20,504 nt of DNA from Clostridia bacterium (lineage in GTDB: Bacteria > Bacillota_A > Clostridia > Christensenellales > Aristaeellaceae), in NCBI GenBank assembly GCA_017430945.1, contig JAFRMB010000171.1, forward strand, positions 1 through 20,504. The letters are read 5' to 3'. The notes beneath the pieces were generated by a model that was not told the origin of the DNA, did no database searches, and worked only from the letters and a program-made list of their open reading frames with translations. Numbering within the stretch: position 1 is the first letter of the stretch; the number at the start of each line of letters is the position of its first letter. Positions 14,019-20,504 of this stretch are shown here, piece after piece. The translations under genes were made by a program, and so were the position numbers.

Positions 14019-16241
14019 TTGAAGAAATACAAAAACATCGTGATCGGCGGCATCGAGACCCGCCTGTTCAATCTGATACTGGCAACGCTGGCCCTGGTCA
14101 CCGCCGCCTTTTTCGCAGTGAGCCTGTATCAGAGCAACATGCTGTCCAAACTGACCACGGAGACCGGGCAGCGCCAGCGCGCGTCCATCTCGGAGATCAC
14201 GGGTCAGGTGATGGACCGCGTCGTCGAGGACAGCATGGATCGCATCACGGAGATCGACGCGCAGCTCGCCGACGCGACGTTCCGCGACCTGAAGGCGCGC
14301 GTGACGCTGTTGGTCGATCTCGCCGCCAGGTTGTTCGACGATCCGTCCGGTGTGCGTCAGGCACCGTGGTCCGGGCCGGATCCCGGGCTGGACGGACAGC
14401 TCTCGGCGCAGGTACTGCTGGCCGGGGGCGTCGATGCGTCGTCGCCCGAGCTGGCCGAGCGTCTGGGGTTGGTCGCGAACATGTCGGATGTGATGATCTC
14501 GGTCTGCCGGGCGTTCGGTACAGACAACGCGTATATCGCGCTGCCGGAGGGCGCCACGCTCGCAGTGAACAAAGTGTCGGGAAGCTGGCTGCGCAGCGAT
14601 GGCACCGCGCTCAGCTTTGACGCGCGCACGCGGTTCTGGTATCGGCAGGCGGTGGCAGCGGGCGAGCTGGTGTTCACCGATGTGGAAGCGGACCAGGCCA
14701 CCGGGGCGCTGTGCGTCACGTGCGCTGCGCCGGTCTACGGAAGAGATGGCCGCCTGTGTGCGGTGGTCGGATCGGATCTGTTCCTCGATCAGATGACGGA
14801 GTCGGTCCGCCAGTCCGACTCGGGCGGCGGCTATCTCGCGGTCGTCAACGGCAGCGGACACACGGTCCTGTCGCCCAGACAGACCGGTACGTTCCAGGTG
14901 CGGTCCAGCGGGGAGGCCGAGGATCTTCGAGCATCTGAAAACGCAGCTCTGGCGCAGCTGGTGACCGATGCCCTGAAGGGCAGGACGGGCGTTCGCCGCG
15001 TTGCGCTCGAGGAGGGCGGCTGCTATATGATCGGCGCGCCGCTCGAGACCCTGGGATGGGCGCTGATCGCCGTGTTCGACGAGGCGGCGGCGGCGCAGCC
15101 CGTGGCGCAGCTCGAGGGACGATACGCGGAGATCGAAGCGGAGGCCATGGGCGTCTACCGCGAGAAGAGCGGCTATTCGAAGACCACCATCGCCGTGCTG
15201 TTGTCGGTGCTGTTCATCGTTGCCTGCGCGGCGGCGGTGGCGCTGGGCAAGCGGATCGTGCGGCCGCTCAACACCATCACCCAGCACATCTCCCAGCTCA
15301 GCGAGGAGGCTCCGGAATTCCACATGGAGGACGCCTACCGTACGGGCGACGAGATCGAGGTGCTGGCAGAGGCTTTCGAGAGCATCTCCCGGCGCACGAT
15401 CCTGTATGTGGAACAGGTGAAGCGGGTCACCGCCGAGAAAGAGCGCATCGGCACGGAGCTGCGCATGGCCAACCTGATCCAGGAGAGCATGCTGCCGAAC
15501 ATTTTCCCGGCTTTCCCGGACCGGCCCGAATTCGACATCTACGCTACGATGGAGCCCGCCAAGGAGGTGGGCGGCGACTTCTACGATTTCTTCCTGATCG
15601 ACGACGATCACCTTTGCCTGGTGATGGCGGACGTGTCCGGCAAGGGCGTGCCCGCGGCGCTGTTCATGATGATCGCCAAGGTGATCCTGCAGAGCTGCGC
15701 CATGCTGGGCAAGTCGGTGGGCGAGATCCTGGAAAAGACGAATGAGGCGCTTTGCTCAAAAAACCATGTCCAGATGTTCGTCACCATCTGGCTGGGCATA
15801 CTGGAGATCTCCACCGGCAGGCTGATCGAGGCCAACGCCGGCCACGAATACCCGGCGTTGATGCGCGCGGGCGGGTCGTTCGAGCTGTTCCGCGACAAGC
15901 ACGGCTTCGTCATCGGCGGGCTGCCGAACCTGCGCTTCAAGGAGCAGGTGATCCAGCTGAACCCTGGCGACAAGCTCTTCGTGTACACCGACGGCGTGCC
16001 CGAAGCGGCAGACGCGGAAGGCGAGATGTTCGGGACCGGGCGTATGCTGGACGCGCTCAACGAAGTGTGCTCCGAGCCGCCCACGGAGGTGCTCAGGGGC
16101 GTGCACCGCGCGATCGAAGCCTTCGTGCAGGATTCGGAGGCGTTCGACGACATGACGATGCTCTGCCTGGAGTACAAGGGGCTGGGCGCCGCTGCGCGCG
16201 ATTTTTCGGCGCGAGGGCTTGAAATCCCGGATAAATCATGA
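14019..16241 (+). CDS. Membrane sensor PP2C-type serine phosphatase (SpoIIE/RsbU-like) with Cache and HAMP domains
   Basis: A 740-residue protein that should dephosphorylate the STAS antagonists in response to an outside signal. A first membrane helix (about residues 15-36) and a second (about 388-410) bracket a roughly 350-residue extracytoplasmic region resembling a double Cache sensor (FWYRQAVAAGELVFTDV, VCGSD-like VVGSDLFLDQM). A HAMP domain (KRIVRPLNTI onward, about 412-465), a short coiled coil and the PP2C/SpoIIE domain (about 500-735) follow. Metal-binding acids are present: D520 in GGDFYDFF, D538 in MADVSGKG and DDM at 710-712. The start is TTG, 6 bases after AGGAGG. The C-terminal bases overlap a promoter for the next genes. 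Confidence 0.93.
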   Translation: MKKYKNIVIGGIETRLFNLILATLALVTAAFFAVSLYQSNMLSKLTTETGQRQRASISEITGQVMDRVVEDSMDRITEIDAQLADATFRDLKARVTLLVDLAARLFDDPSGVRQAPWSGPDPGLDGQLSAQVLLAGGVDASSPELAERLGLVANMSDVMISVCRAFGTDNAYIALPEGATLAVNKVSGSWLRSDGTALSFDARTRFWYRQAVAAGELVFTDVEADQATGALCVTCAAPVYGRDGRLCAVVGSDLFLDQMTESVRQSDSGGGYLAVVNGSGHTVLSPRQTGTFQVRSSGEAEDLRASENAALAQLVTDALKGRTGVRRVALEEGGCYMIGAPLETLGWALIAVFDEAAAAQPVAQLEGRYAEIEAEAMGVYREKSGYSKTTIAVLLSVLFIVACAAAVALGKRIVRPLNTITQHISQLSEEAPEFHMEDAYRTGDEIEVLAEAFESISRRTILYVEQVKRVTAEKERIGTELRMANLIQESMLPNIFPAFPDRPEFDIYATMEPAKEVGGDFYDFFLIDDDHLCLVMADVSGKGVPAALFMMIAKVILQSCAMLGKSVGEILEKTNEALCSKNHVQMFVTIWLGILEISTGRLIEANAGHEYPALMRAGGSFELFRDKHGFVIGGLPNLRFKEQVIQLNPGDKLFVYTDGVPEAADAEGEMFGTGRMLDALNEVCSEPPTEVLRGVHRAIEAFVQDSEAFDDMTMLCLEYKGLGAAARDFSARGLEIPDKS

Positions 16242-16247
16242 TATAAT
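16219..16247 (+). promoter_or_regulatory. Promoter inside the 3' end of the phosphatase gene
   Basis: TTGAAA (16219-16224) and TATAAT (16242-16247) are 17 bp apart, with an extended -10 TG at 16239-16240. It would drive the downstream hydrolase and oxidoreductase genes with a leader of about 120 bases containing a hairpin and a dyad. Confidence 0.7.
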
Positions 16248-16282
16248 GACAATAGAACAATCCAGGGCGATCGGCAACAGAG

Positions 16283-16312
16283 GCGTTTGGCCCGCGGACG
16301 CGGGTCAAACGC
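16283..16312 (+). terminator. Terminator or leader attenuator hairpin
   Basis: A 13-bp stem with one G-U pair: GCGTTTGGCCCGC (16283-16295) with GCGGGTCAAACGC (16300-16312) around GGAC, followed by TTTCCATT. It can end the phosphatase transcript. Because a promoter lies upstream of it, it also sits in the leader of the next operon. The T-run is short, so termination may be partial. Confidence 0.7.
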
Positions 16313-16329
16313 TTTCCATTGAGACCATA

Positions 16330-16355
16330 TGTCATAACAAAGCGACATTATGACA
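16330..16355. promoter_or_regulatory. Perfect 8-bp dyad upstream of the hydrolase gene, likely operator
   Basis: TGTCATAA (16330-16337) and TTATGACA (16348-16355) are perfect inverted repeats with a 10-bp spacer, about 20 bases before the start codon. The centre-to-centre distance of 18 bp suits a dimeric regulator. No regulator gene for it is in the window. Confidence 0.6.
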
Positions 16356-16374
16356 GACCGAAAGGGCGATGCAC

Positions 16375-17301
16375 ATGATCATGACCGTGACGGGCCCGAT
16401 GGCGGCGGAGGACCTGGGGTACTGCCAGCCGCACGAGCACGTGTATGTCGCGGCGACACCGGCCTCTGATCGGAACCCTGCGCTGCGCATCGACGACGAG
16501 GCGCGATCTGCGGCGGAACTGCGCGATCTTGCGGCCTGCGGCGGACAGTCGATCGTCGACTGCCAGCCCCTCGGCGCCGGGCGGGATCTGTCCGCGCTGC
16601 GGCGGCTGAGCCGGCAGAGCGGCATCCGTATCGTCGGCGTCACCGGTTACCACGTGCCCATGTTCTACCCCCGCGATCACTGGATCTTCTCCGGCGATGT
16701 CGCCGCGCTTCGCGAGCGCTTCCTTTCGGAGCTGCTGGAGGGCGTTCCCGATCCGGATGGAGGCGACCGCATCTTTCCCGGCGCGGTTAAGGCCGCCATC
16801 GGCGCGGACGGCCCCGCGGATCGCTTCGGCATATGCCTGCAGGCCGCGGCAGGCGCGGCGGCACAGGCGGGCGTTCCGCTGATCCTGCACACCGAGCGCG
16901 GCGCCGGGGCGGTGGAGGCCGTGAAGCTGTGCGAGGCCGAGGGCCTGGATCCCGCGCGCATCGCCGTGTGCCACGTGGACCGGCAGGCTGCCGACTACGC
17001 CCCCCACGAAGCGGTCGCCCGCACGGGCGCGTACCTGGAGTACGACACGATCGCCCGTTACAGGTACCATGACGATCCATCGGAGGTCGCTCTGATCCGG
17101 CATATGCTGGCGCTGGGCTGTGCAGACCGACTGATGATGTCGCTGGACACCACCGCGGCGCGGCTTGCGAGCTACGGCGGCGCACCCGGCCTTAGCTATA
17201 TACTGCGCACGTTCATACCGATGCTGGCGCAGGCGGGCGTGTCCGGGCAGGAGATCCGTACCATGACCCACGACAACCCACGGAGGCTTTTTGAAAGATA
17301 A
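16375..17301 (+). CDS. Phosphotriesterase-like metal-dependent hydrolase (PTE/PLL lactonase family)
   Basis: A 308-residue amidohydrolase-fold enzyme. The binuclear metal site of the family is complete: H20 and H22 in PHEHV, K139 in GAVKAAIG (the carbamylated lysine), H172 in LILHTERG, H200 in AVCHVDR and D258 in MSLDTT. Family members mostly hydrolyse lactones or related esters; true phosphotriesterase activity is the exception. An ATG at 16369 lies only 2 bases from the weak AGGG site, so the ATG at 16375 (8 bases away) is preferred; 16381 is also possible. It is followed 13 bases later by a shikimate-dehydrogenase-like gene, which suggests lactone opening and alcohol oxidation in one catabolic pathway. 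The substrate is unknown. Confidence 0.88.
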   Translation: MIMTVTGPMAAEDLGYCQPHEHVYVAATPASDRNPALRIDDEARSAAELRDLAACGGQSIVDCQPLGAGRDLSALRRLSRQSGIRIVGVTGYHVPMFYPRDHWIFSGDVAALRERFLSELLEGVPDPDGGDRIFPGAVKAAIGADGPADRFGICLQAAAGAAAQAGVPLILHTERGAGAVEAVKLCEAEGLDPARIAVCHVDRQAADYAPHEAVARTGAYLEYDTIARYRYHDDPSEVALIRHMLALGCADRLMMSLDTTAARLASYGGAPGLSYILRTFIPMLAQAGVSGQEIRTMTHDNPRRLFER

Positions 17302-17314
17302 GGAGGCAAACACG

Positions 17315-18244
17315 ATGATCCATCTTCCCGAACCCGCGACCCGTCCCACCATGTACTTCATCGGCGTCACCACCGGACAGTCCTCGATCATGCGCATCTT
17401 CCCGATCTGGATGGAAGCGCTGGGCCTGGACGGCTGCATCAAGGGCATCGACATCGGCCTGCACGCGCCGGCGGAGGACTACCGCGCGGCGGTCGAATTC
17501 ATCAAAAACGATCCGCTGTCCCTGGGCGCGCTGGTGACGACCCACAAGATCGACCTGTACAACGCCTGCAAGGACCTGTTCGAGTACTTCGATCCCTATG
17601 CGCTGCAGTTCGGCGAGATCTCGTCCATCTCGAAGGCGGACGGCAAGCTGTGCGGCCACGCGAAGGACCCCATCTCCGTCGGCCTGGCGCTGGATTCCTT
17701 CGTGCCGGCGGATCACTGGAAGAAATACCCGCAGGCACAGGCATGTGTGCTGGGCGCCGGCGGCAGCTCGCTGGCGGTGAGCAGCTATCTGCAGCATGAG
17801 AAGCACGGCGACGATGTGCCGGCGCGGATCAACGTGAACAACCGCTCGGTGCCGCGCCTCCAGGAGGCCATCCACCTTCTGGAGAACAGCCGCGTGCCGA
17901 TGAGCTTCAACCTGTGCCCGATCCCGGAGTGGAACGACAGGGTCGTGTCGTCGCTGCCGGAGGGCTCGATCGTCATCAACGCCACCGGCATGGGCAAGGA
18001 TCGCCCGGGCTCTCCGCTGACGGACGCCTGCGTGTTCCCGATGCACGGCATCGTGTGGGAGTTCAACTACCGCGGCACGCTGGAGTTCATGCATCAGGCG
18101 GAAGCCCAGAAGGAGGCGCGCGATCTTCAGATCGAAGACGGCTGGACCTACTTTATCCACGGCTGGACGCAGGTCATCGCCGAGGTGTTCCACACGGACA
18201 TCACCGGCGAGCGGCTGGCACTGTGCGACAAGCTGGCGCGCTGA
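17315..18244 (+). CDS. Shikimate dehydrogenase-like oxidoreductase (AroE family paralogue)
   Basis: A 309-residue NAD(P)-dependent dehydrogenase of the AroE fold. The N-terminal half carries LVTTHKIDLYNAC, whose K78 matches the catalytic lysine of the AroE NVTxPHK motif, and GHAKDPISVGLALD, whose D118 matches the partner aspartate. The dinucleotide-binding loop is VLGAGGSS (about 146-153), and INATGMGKDRPGSPL is the equivalent of the AroE NATxxGM segment. The usual shikimate-binding SxS near the N-terminus is not obvious (GVTTGQSS takes its place), so the substrate is probably not shikimate. The ATG at 17315 follows AAGGAGG by 8 bases; an upstream TTG is less likely. Pairing with a PTE-like hydrolase suggests sugar-acid or polyol catabolism. 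Confidence 0.88.
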   Translation: MIHLPEPATRPTMYFIGVTTGQSSIMRIFPIWMEALGLDGCIKGIDIGLHAPAEDYRAAVEFIKNDPLSLGALVTTHKIDLYNACKDLFEYFDPYALQFGEISSISKADGKLCGHAKDPISVGLALDSFVPADHWKKYPQAQACVLGAGGSSLAVSSYLQHEKHGDDVPARINVNNRSVPRLQEAIHLLENSRVPMSFNLCPIPEWNDRVVSSLPEGSIVINATGMGKDRPGSPLTDACVFPMHGIVWEFNYRGTLEFMHQAEAQKEARDLQIEDGWTYFIHGWTQVIAEVFHTDITGERLALCDKLAR

Positions 18245-18272
18245 CGCCGCAAAAAACGATCGACAGACAAAG

Positions 18273-18308
18273 GGCGGGGCAGAGGGCCATCCTCTGTCCC
18301 GCCTTTTT
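18273..18308 (+). terminator. Intrinsic terminator of the hydrolase-oxidoreductase operon
   Basis: A 13-bp stem with one G-U pair, GGCGGGGCAGAGG (18273-18285) with CCTCTGTCCCGCC (18291-18303) around GCCAT, followed by TTTTT (18304-18308). Confidence 0.92.
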
Positions 18309-18334
18309 CTGTTGAGAAACAGGGGGCATCAATG

Positions 18335-18370
18335 ATCCGGGTCCTTCGCGTTATCGCGAAGGACCCGGAT
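18335..18370. repeat. 36-bp perfect hairpin between converging operons
   Basis: A 16-bp stem (18335-18350 with 18355-18370) around TTAT is perfect on both arms. Neither strand has a T-run after it, so it is not a classical intrinsic terminator, although it lies 22 bases past the stop of the minus-strand EamA gene and could stop or protect that transcript. GGCATC just outside the left arm and GATGCC at the right edge extend the symmetry imperfectly. Confidence 0.8.
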
Positions 18371-18391
18371 GCCTGTGATCGTCGATGCGGA

Positions 18392-19225
18392 TCACATATT
18401 CAGCAGTGTCAGGGCGACCAGCACCAGCGCGAGCGCGGCGTACTGACGGGCATCGATCCGCTCTGAGAACAGCAGCCGTCCCGAGAGCGTCGTTAGCAAT
18501 ATGGTACCGCAGGAGAACGCGGGGTAGGCGACGCTGGCGGGGATATCGCTCAGCGCCAGCAGCAGGAAGCGGCTGGAGAAATAGTTGGGAAGCCCCAACA
18601 GCACGCCGAACAGCGCGTCCCGGGGCGCGGGCTTTTGGCGCAGCCGCGCGCACAGCGCGGCACAAAGGACCAGTGCGAAGCCGAACACGAAGCTTAGGTA
18701 GTGTCCCTCCAGCGCAGCTACGCCGTAGGCATTGTAAAACTTGCTCAGCCCGTCGGCCATGCCGCCGCCCAGCAGCAGCAGGATCAGGAGCCCCAGGCCG
18801 CTTTCGCGCAGATGCTGAAGGCTGGGCCTGCCGGACAGGATGACGATGGCCGCCGCGGTCAGCGCGATGCCCGCGACGCGCATGAAGCTGACGCGCTCCC
18901 GAAAGAGGGTGAACCCCAGCACGGTGGGCACGACGACCCCGAGCTTCATGAACACCGATGAGAGCGTGACGCCGTTGTCGTGTATACTCCGCTGGAAAAG
19001 CAGGAACGCACTCAGGTAAAGCACGCCGCCGATCAGTCCGAGACCGGCGGCAAAGCCCAGCCCGTCGCGGCCGGCGCCGGGCTTCAGAAACAGCAGCGAC
19101 ACTGCGAAGCACACCAGGTAGTTGGCCGCGAGCATGGGCTTGCGCGGCTCAGCGCTGCCGGAGCCGACGCGCATGACGACGGACACCAGCGTGCTGCAGA
19201 GCATCGCGAGGATCAGGTCCAGCAT
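18392..19225 (-). CDS. EamA/DMT-superfamily transporter
   Basis: A 277-residue integral membrane protein with about ten hydrophobic segments in two homologous halves, the plan of the drug/metabolite transporter superfamily. Typical features are the N-terminal MLDLILAMLCSTLVSVVMR, a central VFMKLGVVVPTVLGFTLFRERVSFMRVAGIAL (with the FxEr-x-x-x-x-x-x-G motif at the end of the first half) and the matching C-terminal LFSERIDARQYAALALVLVALTLL. Its ATG lies 3 bases after the stop of the ABC permease gene, with only a weak ribosome binding site, so translation is probably coupled. The substrate cannot be inferred; an amino acid or small metabolite exporter is typical. Confidence 0.85.
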   Translation of the reverse strand: MLDLILAMLCSTLVSVVMRVGSGSAEPRKPMLAANYLVCFAVSLLFLKPGAGRDGLGFAAGLGLIGGVLYLSAFLLFQRSIHDNGVTLSSVFMKLGVVVPTVLGFTLFRERVSFMRVAGIALTAAAIVILSGRPSLQHLRESGLGLLILLLLGGGMADGLSKFYNAYGVAALEGHYLSFVFGFALVLCAALCARLRQKPAPRDALFGVLLGLPNYFSSRFLLLALSDIPASVAYPAFSCGTILLTTLSGRLLFSERIDARQYAALALVLVALTLLNM

Positions 19226-19228
19226 CGG

Positions 19229-20504
19229 TCACTTCGCGTCGTCCGCGAGGTCCAACTGACCGGCCTTGCGCTGGCGCGCGCTGCGCCAGGCGTACATGAT
19301 CAGCGCGACGGCGATGACGCCGTAGGACAGGAACGCGCGGAAGTACTCGCCGACTGCGGAATCGCCGAACATGGCCGAGGCCGCGCTCTGCGCCGTGATG
19401 AACAGCGAGTGGAACAGGAACGTACCGACCATTGCCTGCAGGTTCGTCGCCCGGTCGATGGACGCGCCGCCCACCAGGATGGCCGCGCCGGCGTACAGGC
19501 CGACCTGTTCGTGCGCTGCGTAGGTCTGGAAGGTGCCGATGCCGTCAGACTGCATGAACACGATCTGTCCCCAGCCCGCCAGCACCGTGGAGATCATGAT
19601 GGCAATCACGCGTGTGCGGTCAACGTTGATGCCGGAGGCGTTGGCCACGGTCTGATTCTGGCCCACGGCGCGGAACTTCTGGCCCAGCCGGGTGCGCATG
19701 ATGGTCGAGTTGAACAGGCACAGCAGCAGTATGATCGCCCAGGTGACCAGGGGCAGGCGGATGACGCGGCCGTGGTTGCCGTTGAATACCGACGCGATGG
19801 GCGGGATGCTGAACACGATGGCCAGCGCTGCCGCGAGTCCCAGCATGGCGGCCAGGCGCTTGGACGAGATCTTTTTCCGGGCGAACTGGATGCCGGAGAA
19901 CAGCGCCAGCGCCGCGGCGACGATGTAGATCGTCGTCAGGAAGGGGATGTGGGCGATGCCGTCCACGGCGGTGTACAGCCCGACCTTGCCGGTCAGATTC
20001 AGCGTGTTCTGCACGCCGCTGGCGCCCACGATGGTGACGTTATCGTTCAGCGGTATGATGGTGCCGAATATGAACAGGAACAGCAGCTGATACGCGCCGT
20101 TGGCGAAGTAGCCCAGGATCAGCGAACCGATGGTCTCCTGGCCCTTCATCTTGTTCAGCAGCTTGCCGATCAAAAAGCCGAAGAACGCGCCGAGCGGCAG
20201 CGTGATCGCCGCGGCCAGCAGGATGCCGGGCACGCCTGACACGCCCCAGTTGATGGTCAGCAGCAGGCCGATCTGCGCCGCCATCGCGCCGATGGTGATG
20301 GCGAAGTTGATGCCCATGCCGGCGATGATCGGTATGATCAGCGCAAGGACGATGAACGCGTTGCGGTTCAGGCGCAGCAGCAGCTGGCTGGCGACATAGT
20401 TGATATCCAGTCCGGACACCACGATGAACAGCGTGCTCAGGGCAATAAACAGATAAGTAACGATGTATTTCCGGAAGTGTTCCAAAACCTTATTCTGCTC
20501 AGCC
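19229..20504 (-). CDS. ABC transporter permease, BPD_transp_2 family (partial, runs off the window)
   Basis: At least 424 residues of a polytopic permease of the RbsC/LivH/YufPQ type (BPD_transp_2). Visible family features are GMGINFAITIGAMAAQIGLLL near residue 55 (the IxIGGxDLS-like region), and GQNQTVANASGINVDRTRVIAIMISTVLAGWGQI near 275-310, which is the conserved AxxxGIN coupling region facing the ATPase. It is about 100 residues longer than simple RbsC permeases; an extra segment around 125-215 contains further helices. The first in-frame TTG is at 20485, but the frame stays open to the edge (AEQNKV before it), so the true start is probably outside. Substrate class: sugars, nucleosides or related solutes. 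The stop is 3 bases before the EamA start. Confidence 0.88.
   Translation of the reverse strand, partial: AEQNKVLEHFRKYIVTYLFIALSTLFIVVSGLDINYVASQLLLRLNRNAFIVLALIIPIIAGMGINFAITIGAMAAQIGLLLTINWGVSGVPGILLAAAITLPLGAFFGFLIGKLLNKMKGQETIGSLILGYFANGAYQLLFLFIFGTIIPLNDNVTIVGASGVQNTLNLTGKVGLYTAVDGIAHIPFLTTIYIVAAALALFSGIQFARKKISSKRLAAMLGLAAALAIVFSIPPIASVFNGNHGRVIRLPLVTWAIILLLCLFNSTIMRTRLGQKFRAVGQNQTVANASGINVDRTRVIAIMISTVLAGWGQIVFMQSDGIGTFQTYAAHEQVGLYAGAAILVGGASIDRATNLQAMVGTFLFHSLFITAQSAASAMFGDSAVGEYFRAFLSYGVIAVALIMYAWRSARQRKAGQLDLADDAK

Noticed and set aside
13668..15611. Minus-strand open frame of 647 codons over the STAS and phosphatase genes
   Set aside because: Crosses several genuine plus-strand genes and their gaps; composition is typical of an antisense frame.

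Overview
The window is high-GC DNA that reads like a member of the Clostridia (Bacillota). The pointers are a FeoA-FeoB fusion followed by a FeoB-associated Cys-rich peptide, a SpoIIAA/SpoIIAB/SpoIIE-type partner-switching set, a secreted protein with several bacterial Ig-like (BIG2) domains, strong AGGAGG ribosome binding sites and frequent TTG/GTG starts. A gut-associated, uncultured lineage is plausible, but the window cannot fix the taxon.

Layout: (1) 1-2150 (+) is the end of a prophage or prophage remnant: a non-coding leader with repeats, an NlpC/P60-type endolysin, a small membrane/coiled-coil protein, a three-hairpin repeat array and a holin. It ends at a terminator shared with the opposing iron operon. 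(2) 2174-5288 (-) is a ferrous-iron uptake operon, marR - feoAB - Cys-rich peptide, with a near-consensus promoter overlapped by a dyad. The small peptide (51 aa) is easily missed. (3) 5330-6556 (-) is a single gene for an acidic, highly repetitive cytosolic protein with its own promoter and terminator. (4) 6603-7345 (+) is a solitary precorrin-2 C20-methyltransferase gene (cbiL/cobI type), divergent from gene 3. (5) 7415-16241 (+) is a long run of closely spaced genes: an unknown protein; a 1157-aa secreted multi-Ig protein whose C-terminus looks like a lethal-factor-like zinc metallopeptidase; a small secreted protein; then a partner-switching module made of an RsbW/SpoIIAB-like kinase, a degenerate-looking relative, two nearly identical STAS antagonists and a membrane sensor PP2C/SpoIIE phosphatase. 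(6) 16219-18308 (+) holds a phosphotriesterase-like hydrolase and a shikimate-dehydrogenase-like oxidoreductase, with a promoter, a hairpin and a dyad in their leader. (7) 18335-20504 (-) holds an EamA-type transporter and a BPD_transp_2 ABC permease that runs off the window edge.

The most interesting unit is region 5. A secreted Ig-repeat metallopeptidase sits directly upstream of, and probably in the same transcript as, a complete phosphorylation-switch cassette with duplicated STAS antagonists, an extra kinase-like protein without the nucleotide-binding motifs, and no sigma factor in view. A surface-protease system with its own signalling switch is an inference from gene order.
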